This document shows positions 34,264 to 39,660 of a stretch of 39,660 bases of DNA, piece by piece; the first letter of the stretch is position 1, and each line of letters begins with the position of its first letter. Under the pieces are notes generated by a model that was not told the origin of the DNA, made no database searches, and saw only the letters and a program-made list of their open reading frames with translations. Position numbers and translations under genes: made by a program. Source of the stretch: a virus; the IMG/VR virus record IMGVR_UViG_3300027985_000717, positions 1-39,660 of that record. The stretch is one strand, 5' to 3'.

Positions 34264-35016
34264 ATGATTAAAGAAAGTGAATTAATTGAAAACAAAGAGG
34301 TAAGAGAAAATTATATTAGTAGAATCGATGTTTTAGAAAAGGTAAAGCAGTTATTATTACTTCCAGATGTAAATATGGCTACTACACAACAAGTTGCAGA
34401 TTTTTATGATGTTGATATCGAAGCTATAAAATATCATATAAAAAACAATAGAGATGAATTAGAGTTAGATGGATATATGGTTTGGAAAGCTAGTGATTTT
34501 AAAACTAATAATATGTCAGAATTAAAAATTATAGTCAATCGTGGTAGTTTTGAAGTTGAATTTACAAATGGTCAAAAAGAAACATTTGCTCCAAGAGGCG
34601 TAGGATTATTTCCCAGAAAAGCAATTCTTCGTATTGGCATACTACTTAGAGATTCGGAAATAGCTAGTAAAGTGCGAGAAAAATTGTCAAACTATCCATA
34701 TTTATATAATTATTTTTTATTTTCAACGAAACTTTCATTTAAAAAACATGAAAATAATTTATACGCATATTTATATTATTCATTTGGAAAAGAGAATATT
34801 AAGAGACAAGTTAAATGTAAAAATTATCTTATAGATTTTGTATTATATGAAAAAATAGCAATAGAATGCGACGAAAATGGACATAGTGGATATAATTTTC
34901 AAGAAGAATTGATTAGAGAAAATTGTATAAAAAACAAAGGATATATATTAATAAGATATAATCCGCATAAACAAAAACCATATGAACTAATTAAAAATAT
35001 TTCAATTAATATGTAA
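34264..35016 (+). CDS. HTH (antirepressor-like) protein with a nuclease-like C-terminus
   Basis: 250 aa, ATG after GGAAGGATAATG. Residues about 38-70 (TTQQVADFYDVDIEAIKYHIKNN) look like a DNA-binding helix-turn-helix, and LFPRKAILRIGILLRDSEIASKVREKL is the segment typical of phage antirepressor/KilA-associated proteins. The C-terminus, from about 190, has IDFVLYEKIAIECDENGH, with Asp, Glu and Asp spaced as in DUF559/Vsr-type PD-(D/E)xK nucleases, then IRENCIKNKGYILIRYN. So it may bind DNA and cut it, or use an inactive nuclease fold for binding. Its four stacked promoter-type elements mark it as a likely switch gene. Confidence 0.65.
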   Translation: MIKESELIENKEVRENYISRIDVLEKVKQLLLLPDVNMATTQQVADFYDVDIEAIKYHIKNNRDELELDGYMVWKASDFKTNNMSELKIIVNRGSFEVEFTNGQKETFAPRGVGLFPRKAILRIGILLRDSEIASKVREKLSNYPYLYNYFLFSTKLSFKKHENNLYAYLYYSFGKENIKRQVKCKNYLIDFVLYEKIAIECDENGHSGYNFQEELIRENCIKNKGYILIRYNPHKQKPYELIKNISINM

Positions 35017-35180
35017 TTATAATATAATTTATTAAAAGTATTTGGATTGACATTATAGACTTGATATAAATGATTAGAATGGATTCGGAAACAGTTATTA
35101 AAAAAGATATATTAAGCAAGAAAGTATTTTAAAAGCCAGTTAGAATTAAGTTATAATGTTTTAACATTCCTAATGCATAA

Positions 35181-35209
35181 TTGCAAAATACATATCATCA
35201 TAGTATAAT
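35181..35209 (+). promoter_or_regulatory. Sigma-A-type promoter for the XRE gene
   Basis: TTGCAA (35181-35186), 17 bases, TATAAT (35204-35209). The -10 is perfect and the -35 matches at four of six positions. Rest of the 220-base gap after the preceding gene: nothing else recognised. Confidence 0.6.
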
Positions 35210-35236
35210 ATAATAGTAAATTAGGAGTGTGTGAAT

Positions 35237-35611
35237 ATGGCTATTAAAAACAATTTAAAGGAAATATTAATGAAAAGAAATATTAAACAAATAGATTTAG
35301 TTGATTATTTAAATGTAACAAAAGGTACTGTTTCAAATATTATTAACAATAAATTTGAACCATCTGCAAAAATTATGTTTGATATATCAAACTATTTAAA
35401 ATTACCAATAGAAGATATTTTTTATGATGAAGAAACTACTTGTATATTTTTAGACGACAATTATATTAAAGATAACAAAGATAAAAAGGCATATAGACTA
35501 AGTTTAATATATTTTGAAGATATTGATATTGATAAAAAGGTTATCAAAGAAAAATTTGAAAATAATAAATATTTAAAAAGTGTTGTTTTGAAAATTGAAG
35601 AAATTGAATAG
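35237..35611 (+). CDS. XRE-family transcriptional regulator
   Basis: 124 aa. ATG at 35237 is preferred over GTG 35231 because AGGAG (35223-35227) is correctly spaced only from the ATG. The N-terminal HTH_3 domain is clear: LKEILMKRNIKQIDLVDYLNVTKGTVSNIINNKFEPSAKIMFDISNYL spans residues about 7-55, with the recognition helix around TKGTVSNII, followed by the typical LPIEDIF. The C-terminal 60 residues are charged and may dimerise. Probable lysogeny repressor or Cro-like regulator; operator candidates lie on both sides (34051-34108 and 35673-35718). Confidence 0.85.
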   Translation: MAIKNNLKEILMKRNIKQIDLVDYLNVTKGTVSNIINNKFEPSAKIMFDISNYLKLPIEDIFYDEETTCIFLDDNYIKDNKDKKAYRLSLIYFEDIDIDKKVIKEKFENNKYLKSVVLKIEEIE

Positions 35612-35651
35612 TTTTGAATAATTATATTTGTATTTATATATTAAATTAGTA

Positions 35652-35680
35652 TTGACACATTAAACTTTATCCTATATAAT
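35652..35680 (+). promoter_or_regulatory. Consensus sigma-A promoter for the 98-aa gene
   Basis: TTGACA (35652-35657), 17 bases, TATAAT (35675-35680): perfect consensus. The -10 lies in the left arm of the dyad at 35673-35718. Confidence 0.78.
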
Positions 35681-35718
35681 ATTAAACATAAAGTAGCTAC
35701 TTAAAATAATATTATATA
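35673..35718. promoter_or_regulatory. Large dyad over the -10 and start region
   Basis: TATATAATATTA (35673-35684) is the reverse complement of TAATATTATATA (35707-35718), and a perfect 12-bp palindrome AAGTAGCTACTT (35691-35702) sits between them, nearly co-centred. Position over the -10 and transcription start suggests an operator; in RNA the downstream part could also form a hairpin. Confidence 0.55.
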
Positions 35719-35733
35719 AGATGGTGTTTTAAA

Positions 35734-36030
35734 ATGTATAAACAAATAAGTCAGAAAGAATTTGAACTAAGAACTGAAAAATTAGAAAACAGAAGAGCAA
35801 CATTAAAGTTAAACAGTATATTTTCATTAGACTGTTGTATTGATGATTTTCAATTTGACAATAATGAAGATAGCTATGAATTTTCTTGTGAATCTTTTTC
35901 GTGTTGTATTGAGAAAGATTATATATCTTCTCTATCATCTAGTGAGTATCTATATGATGATGAAGAACAAATTAAAATAAGTTTACTTGGCGATACAGAA
36001 ATAATAATTTATTGTGATTGTTTACAATAA
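35734..36030 (+). CDS. Unknown acidic Cys-containing protein, 98 aa
   Basis: ATG with AAGATGGTG upstream. The protein is acidic, rich in Ser, Glu, Asp and Cys (DCCIDDF, CESFSCCIEKD, YCDCLQ), predicted mainly beta, with no signal or membrane segment. The seven cysteines do not form a standard zinc pattern. It has its own consensus promoter with a dyad operator, so it is probably expressed from the prophage under repressor control. Candidate moron, immunity or host-take-over protein; I recognise no family. Confidence 0.65.
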   Translation: MYKQISQKEFELRTEKLENRRATLKLNSIFSLDCCIDDFQFDNNEDSYEFSCESFSCCIEKDYISSLSSSEYLYDDEEQIKISLLGDTEIIIYCDCLQ

Positions 36031-36175
36031 ATCAAATTTTTTTAAAAAATAATATATTTCACAATTCTGTAAGCAAGATTATTGTTAATTATTATCATCA
36101 AAACAAAGAGATTCAAGAAAGTCAACAACAAGCTTCAGCAACAATATAACAAAATCAAAATTCACACAACATAAA

Positions 36176-36214
36176 TAAAGACTAGACTGTTTTGGGGAGT
36201 TTAGTCTTTATTTA
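36176..36214 (+). terminator. Terminator-like hairpin before the PBECR-like gene
   Basis: TAAAGACTA (36176-36184) pairs with TAGTCTTTA (36202-36210), with inner ACT/AGT, then TTTATG. The 330 bases from 36031 to 36362 otherwise hold a short open frame without a start (ending at 36149, Gln/Ser-rich) and a promoter. Confidence 0.6.
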
Positions 36215-36293
36215 TGAAGATATATGTCATAAAAATGTTATAATTCATTATACAATATATGTTTGTTTATTTCAATACTTCCCTCTACATTTA

Positions 36294-36323
36294 TTTACAA
36301 TATTAGATTATTTGTGATATAAT
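36294..36323 (+). promoter_or_regulatory. Sigma-A-type promoter for the PBECR-like gene
   Basis: TTTACA (36294-36299), 18 bases, TATAAT (36318-36323), about 35 bases before the TTG start. Confidence 0.55.
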
Positions 36324-36362
36324 ATTGTGAATGAGTTGATTTAGTGGGAGGAAGAAAAGAAG

Positions 36363-36752
36363 TTGGACAAGAATAAATTTGTAGAAGTCGGCGATTTAAA
36401 ACAAGAATTTATTGATTTAATGAATATAAATGTAGAAGAACAAAAAGTATATAGGTCAAAAGGTTTAATTGTTCATCTAATGAAACAAAAGCATTATAAT
36501 TGTATAAAACATATTGATAAAATATCCGATATTGTATCTGAGCCTGATTATATAGGCATTAATCCGAATGAAAATGGTATAACTGTAGAATTAATAAAAA
36601 TTATTGACAAAAATATTTTAGTTGGTATAAAATTAAATACAGATGAGAATTATTTATATGTATCTACAATGCATGATGTTCAAGAATCAAAAATTCAAAG
36701 AAGATTGCATAGTGGTCGAATAAAAAAAATTGACAACATAAACAATAAGTAG
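36363..36752 (+). CDS. PBECR-like nuclease (phage-Barnase-EndoU-ColicinE5/D-RelE type)
   Basis: 129 aa, TTG start after GGGAGG. The stretch LIVHLMKQKHYNCIKHIDKISDIVSEPDYIGINP, then VELIKIIDKNILVGIKLN and STMHDVQESKIQRRLHSGRI, follows the PBECR pattern of a small RNA-cleaving domain: His and Lys near the first helix, the (E)PDYIG turn, a two-stranded sheet and a final helix. Likely RNase or tRNase. In other phages such domains are parts of long polyvalent proteins; here it stands alone. It could be a toxin, host shut-off factor or superinfection-exclusion protein. No antitoxin protein is adjacent; a structured RNA follows 33 bases after its stop. Confidence 0.62.
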   Translation: MDKNKFVEVGDLKQEFIDLMNINVEEQKVYRSKGLIVHLMKQKHYNCIKHIDKISDIVSEPDYIGINPNENGITVELIKIIDKNILVGIKLNTDENYLYVSTMHDVQESKIQRRLHSGRIKKIDNINNK

Positions 36753-36785
36753 TATAATAAATATATAAATTAAATATACTAATAA

Positions 36786-36868
36786 TGGATTGTTTAGGTC
36801 GGAAATGGTTCCCGACACACTTGAAAGAGTACCTGAGATGATGGATACACCGCCCATCCAATAATCCA
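36786..36868 (+). ncRNA. Candidate structured RNA with a multi-stem junction
   Basis: A 9-bp closing stem, TGGATTGTT (36786-36794) with AATAATCCA (36860-36868), one G-T pair, encloses at least two hairpins: GTC-GGAA-ATGG-TTCC-(C)-GAC (36798-36816) and GATGG/CCATC (36840-36858). Purine-rich joining segments (TTGAAAGAG, ACCTGAGAT) resemble those of riboswitch or ribozyme cores, but I do not recognise a known class. It ends ten bases before a terminator, so it is the 3' end of the nuclease transcript or a processed RNA. Confidence 0.5.
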
Positions 36869-36877
36869 ACGATATAT

Positions 36878-36909
36878 AGACTTCTCTTTATGAGAAGTCT
36901 TTCGTTTTT
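36878..36909 (+). terminator. Strong rho-independent terminator
   Basis: AGACTTCTC pairs perfectly with GAGAAGTCT around TTTAT, then TTCGTTTTT. Ends the PBECR/structured RNA transcript. Confidence 0.85.
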
Positions 36910-36923
36910 GTAAAAATATTAAT

Positions 36924-36956
36924 AGACATTTAGATTAATTTCTAAGTGTCTTTTTT
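36924..36956 (+). terminator. Second terminator in tandem
   Basis: AGACA-T-TTAGA pairs with TCTAA-G-TGTCT (11 pairs, one T-G), then TTTTTT. Two good terminators in a row insulate the lysogeny island from the late genes that follow. Confidence 0.82.
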
Positions 36957-37015
36957 GTTGTGAAAAATTATTTAGAATCACCTGAGAGATTAGTGGGTGT
37001 TTTATTATTAATAAT

Positions 37016-37030
37016 TTAATTTATAATTAA
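37016..37030 (+). promoter_or_regulatory. TAATTTATAAT motif, copy 13 (late genes resume)
   Basis: TTAATTTATAATTAA, 24 bases before the FN3 gene and just after the tandem terminators, so it is the natural start of the following tail-tip transcript. Confidence 0.66.
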
Positions 37031-37054
37031 TTAATAATTTAAGGCGGTGATAAA

Positions 37055-38257
37055 ATGGCAAGTACATCGTTATATAATCCTTCTTACACTTCTTGTAGTT
37101 GGACAATTTCAGGATTAGGAAATCCTTTTAATTCATCAAATTATATAAAAGTTGGAGTTACTAAATATTCTTTTTCTAATGGTGCTTCTTCTATAAGTGG
37201 TATAGTTGGGTATGTAAATGCCCCTTCTAGCGGGACAAGTACAAGTGTAAGTGGTACAGCTAGTGGATTAACATATAATGCGACTCAAACATTGTATGGT
37301 TTTGCTCAAACTCCTAGCGGAGGATATTATAATGCTGGCAGTGCTTCTATTACAACAATACCATATCCTATACCTTCCACTCCTTCTGCTCCATTAGTAT
37401 CTTCAAGAGGTGAAGGGAGTTTAAATGTATATTGGGGAAGCGTAAGTTATGCTGATTATTATACATTGAGATATAGACATTATAGCGGAGTATATAGCTA
37501 CAGAACTGTATATGGAACAAGTTATAATCTTACTGGTTTGGAATATGGGGTTACATATTTTCTTTCTGTGAGTGCTAGTAATTCAAGTGGAACATCTAGT
37601 TATTCAACAGAAAATGGTGTAACAACATTACCTCAGACTCCTAGCATTTCACAAGGAACAGTTACGAGCAACAGTATACAAATTAATATAGGTAATGTTT
37701 CTGGTAGTTCATCTTACATTAGAGTTTATAAGTATACCTCTGGTGGAAGTTTATTGGGCTATTTAGATGGATATGAAAATAGTAGTGTAACCTTCACTGG
37801 ATTAACATCTGGAACAACATATAAATTTAATGCAAAAAATATGTTTGTAATTAGTGGTTCAACTTTAGAGAGCTACTATTATTCAAATGAATTAACCGTA
37901 ACTGTAAGTGCAAGACCTTCTAACTGGTCATGGAGTTTTACAATTTCTTCTGGAAGTCCAATATATAATACAGTGTATTCTGGAGGAACATTTTATGCTT
38001 ATATAATGACAGCGAGTGAATGGAATAGTTTTACATCAAGAATAAACCAATTTAGGACATATAAAGGATTATCTTATTATTGGTTTACGACTGCTACAAG
38101 TGGAGAAATAATCACAAATACATTAGACATGTATGTAAATCAAGCTATAACTGCTATTAATCAGATGGGTTTTAGTCAGAGTGCAGTGTCTGCAGGACAG
38201 AGTGTGAGTGCAAGTGTTTTTATAACAATGAAAAATAACTTAAATTCAATTGTGTAA
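37055..38257 (+). CDS. Fibronectin type III structural protein
   Basis: 400 aa, ATG after AAGGCGGTGA. Ser/Thr/Gly/Tyr-rich and predicted all-beta. Two FN3 domains are visible: about 110-195 (PSAPLVSSRGEGSLNVYWGSVSYADYYTLRY...YGVTYFLSVSASNSSG) and about 195-285 (ending LTSGTTYKFNAKN). The N-terminal 100 residues resemble another beta-sandwich, and the C-terminus (YIMTASEWNSFTSRINQFRTYKG) matches a domain found at the ends of phage structural proteins. Probably displayed on the tail or tip to bind host surface sugars. GC is higher than its neighbours, which may reflect recent acquisition. Confidence 0.78.
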   Translation: MASTSLYNPSYTSCSWTISGLGNPFNSSNYIKVGVTKYSFSNGASSISGIVGYVNAPSSGTSTSVSGTASGLTYNATQTLYGFAQTPSGGYYNAGSASITTIPYPIPSTPSAPLVSSRGEGSLNVYWGSVSYADYYTLRYRHYSGVYSYRTVYGTSYNLTGLEYGVTYFLSVSASNSSGTSSYSTENGVTTLPQTPSISQGTVTSNSIQINIGNVSGSSSYIRVYKYTSGGSLLGYLDGYENSSVTFTGLTSGTTYKFNAKNMFVISGSTLESYYYSNELTVTVSARPSNWSWSFTISSGSPIYNTVYSGGTFYAYIMTASEWNSFTSRINQFRTYKGLSYYWFTTATSGEIITNTLDMYVNQAITAINQMGFSQSAVSAGQSVSASVFITMKNNLNSIV

Positions 38258-38263
38258 TATAGA

Positions 38264-38278
38264 TTAATTTATAATTAT
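38264..38278 (+). promoter_or_regulatory. TAATTTATAAT motif, copy 14 (upstream of Dit)
   Basis: TTAATTTATAATTAT, 34 bases before the distal tail gene. Confidence 0.65.
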
Positions 38279-38312
38279 ATAATATTTTATATTTTAAAAG
38301 AGAGGTGATGCT

Positions 38313-39218
38313 ATGGCTGAAATTTTTGATGGATTAGAAAGTTTTTCTTTAGAAGATTCAAATGGTAATAACGTTTATTTTGGTGACTTAGGTTTATATA
38401 TAGGAGGAACGCAAACTGGTCTTCGTTCTGAAGATTTTTTACCAAATTCAGAAGATTATGTGCAATCAGTAATAGGAAACGATAAAACTTATTATTTTGG
38501 AAGTGCTTTACGAGAACGAAATATTCAAATACCTTGTTTTTCTGCTAAAGTAAATGAAATAGAAAGAAGAAATATACAAAACAATTTATTTACTAAAACA
38601 CCTAAAAAATTAATTTTAGATAGAAGAAAATATAGATACTTATGGGTTAAATTAAGCCCTAAAGAAGTTAATTGGGATTTCATTTGGGATGGGGATTATT
38701 ATAATACTTTTGAGACTATAGATTTTATCGCTTACAATCCTCTTTATTATAGTTATTATACTGCTATGGATTACGAATTAGATAGTAGTAAAGTTTATAG
38801 TGAAAATTCAATTTTTTATAATAACGATATATTATTATCTGATATACCAAGTACTATTCATAACAACATTTCTACTAGTCCTTATAATTTTGAATTATAT
38901 AATCATGGGAATTATGAAAGTAAAATTATAATTGGTTTAGAAGGAACAGGTACAAATATTACTGTGATTAACAATACTAATGGTGAGAGTTTTACTATTT
39001 CTTCTTTGAGTTCTGAAAATATACTAATTAATGGAGAAATGGGGCAGATAAGTGATAGTCAAATTTCTAATGGTATTATTTCTACACCAACTATTTTAAA
39101 AACAAGTAAGTTTTCAGGTGATTTCATAAACCTTAATTCTGGCATTAATAATTTCACTATAACTGGAAATGGATTATCACTTAATGCAAAATTTCTTTAT
39201 AGATACACTTACATATAA
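38313..39218 (+). CDS. Distal tail protein (Dit, siphovirus tail component)
   Basis: 301 aa, ATG after AGAGAGGTGATG. The hub ring at the tail tip. Typical N-terminal pattern: FSLEDSNGNNVYFGDLGLYIGGTQTG, then the central LRERNIQIPCFSAKVNEIERRNIQNNLF and LILDRRKYRYLWVKLSPKEV...FETIDFIAYNPLYYS, matching the two-layer Dit domain and the start of its C-terminal sandwich. Length is normal. In most siphophages Dit comes straight after the tape measure and before Tal; here it follows Tal by 5 kb, with a lysogeny island in between. Confidence 0.8.
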   Translation: MAEIFDGLESFSLEDSNGNNVYFGDLGLYIGGTQTGLRSEDFLPNSEDYVQSVIGNDKTYYFGSALRERNIQIPCFSAKVNEIERRNIQNNLFTKTPKKLILDRRKYRYLWVKLSPKEVNWDFIWDGDYYNTFETIDFIAYNPLYYSYYTAMDYELDSSKVYSENSIFYNNDILLSDIPSTIHNNISTSPYNFELYNHGNYESKIIIGLEGTGTNITVINNTNGESFTISSLSSENILINGEMGQISDSQISNGIISTPTILKTSKFSGDFINLNSGINNFTITGNGLSLNAKFLYRYTYI

Positions 39219-39240
39219 TTGAATGAAAGGATGGTAATAT

Positions 39241-39660
39241 ATGGTAATATTAGACCAACCAAAAATTTTTGATATAAATTTAGATATTAATTCTTCAGTA
39301 ATTAAAAATTATAAAATCCAGCTTGTTTCAAACGATATAGATACATATGCATTCAACATATTCCTCTATAACGGACAAGCATTACAAGACTTGTCTACAG
39401 TAGACCACGCACTAATATTTTTCAAACGTCCTAATAACACAGTAATTCAAGATTCAATTACAATATCTGATGCAATCAATGGTAAACTTACATATACATT
39501 TGAAAACAACAGTGCAACGCAATATGCTGGTACAGTATACGCTGAAATAGAGTTCTATAATGCAGATAATACCGCAATAATGACAAGTAGCAAGTTTTCA
39601 TTTGAAGTAAGAGAAAGTATTAACAATGATAGTGCTGTACAGTCAAGTAGTGAATATCCT
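39241..39660 (+). CDS. BppU-type baseplate upper protein (3' partial)
   Basis: 140 codons to the window edge, open. Follows Dit by 22 bases with GAAAGGATGG upstream. The N-terminus, SSVIKNYKIQLVSNDIDTYAFNIFLYNGQALQDLS, then ALIFFKRPNN, GKLTYTFEN and GTVYAEIEFYN, matches the BppU N-terminal domain that attaches receptor-binding proteins to the baseplate in Firmicute siphophages. The remainder, outside the window, should carry the stalk and host-binding part. Confidence 0.8.
   Translation, partial: MVILDQPKIFDINLDINSSVIKNYKIQLVSNDIDTYAFNIFLYNGQALQDLSTVDHALIFFKRPNNTVIQDSITISDAINGKLTYTFENNSATQYAGTVYAEIEFYNADNTAIMTSSKFSFEVRESINNDSAVQSSSEYP

Noticed and set aside
36060-36149. Open frame ending in a Gln/Ser-rich stretch (QESQQQASATI)
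   Set aside because: No start codon or ribosome binding site; perhaps a gene remnant, but too short to call.
36786-36868. Fluoride, TPP, hammerhead or other named riboswitch/ribozyme
   Set aside because: Short pieces look familiar (ATGG loop, ACCTGAGATG) but the order and spacing of conserved elements do not match any class I know.
36687-36869. Hydrophobic - strand frame (60 aa) resembling a type I toxin
   Set aside because: Starts at TTG without a ribosome binding site and arises from antisense of AT-rich coding DNA and the structured RNA.
1-39660. CRISPR arrays and insertion sequences
   Set aside because: No regularly spaced direct repeats and no transposase gene or terminal repeats were seen. 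The TAATTTATAAT copies are irregularly spaced and gene-associated, so they are not an array.

Overview
This window is a stretch of a temperate, long-tailed (siphovirus-type) phage or prophage of a very AT-rich Firmicute, most likely a Clostridium-like host. The evidence is a complete HK97-type head and long-tail gene set, a tyrosine recombinase, an XRE-type regulator, very low GC, strong GGAGG-type ribosome binding sites, frequent TTG starts and clostridial-style accessory proteins. Almost everything lies on the + strand; the one clear exception is an accessory gene at 33.3-34.0 kb. The window opens inside one gene and ends inside another.

Layout. (1) 0-5.7 kb, RNA metabolism: a 937-aa single-subunit RNA polymerase of the YonO / eukaryotic RDR (QDE-1) two-barrel type, a translationally coupled Zn-ribbon protein, a 51-aa basic protein and a beta-CASP metallo-beta-lactamase-fold nuclease. 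(2) 5.7-8.3 kb: tRNA-Tyr, a calcineurin-like phosphoesterase, two small Cys-rich proteins and a self-contained small structured RNA unit. (3) 8.3-20.5 kb, packaging and head: candidate small terminase, large terminase, portal, protease with an in-frame nested scaffold, decoration candidate, major capsid, head-tail connectors, tail tube. (4) 20.5-25 kb, cargo inside the tail cluster: hairpins, a tRNA relic, a RusA-like resolvase with an apparent AUU start, two tail-assembly candidates, a tyrosine recombinase, a 62-aa gene, tRNA-Gln and a roughly 0.7-kb non-coding, strongly structured region. (5) 25-33.3 kb: tape measure and tail-associated protein. (6) 33.3-37 kb, lysogeny/moron island: stalk-domain surface protein (- strand), HTH + nuclease-like protein, XRE regulator, an unknown gene, a PBECR-like nuclease and a second structured RNA. 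(7) 37-39.7 kb: FN3 protein, distal tail protein, BppU-type baseplate protein (partial).

The most notable signal is an 11-nt sequence, TAATTTATAAT (usually TTAATTTATAATTAT), in 14 exact copies, all on the + strand, all between genes or over an upstream stop codon, and nearly all just before a late gene, tRNA or structured RNA. It has no matching -35 box. The 33-37 kb island and the 62-aa gene instead use textbook sigma-A promoters (TTGACA, 17 bp, TATAAT-like). The simplest model is that host RNA polymerase reads the lysogeny and accessory genes while the phage's own RNA polymerase reads the late genes and RNA cargo from the 14 motif copies. The polymerase assignment rests on visible motifs; the promoter assignment is inference. 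The large non-coding RNA next to tRNA-Gln fits the known setting of the phage GOLLD/ROOL giant RNAs, but I cannot assign it to either family by eye.
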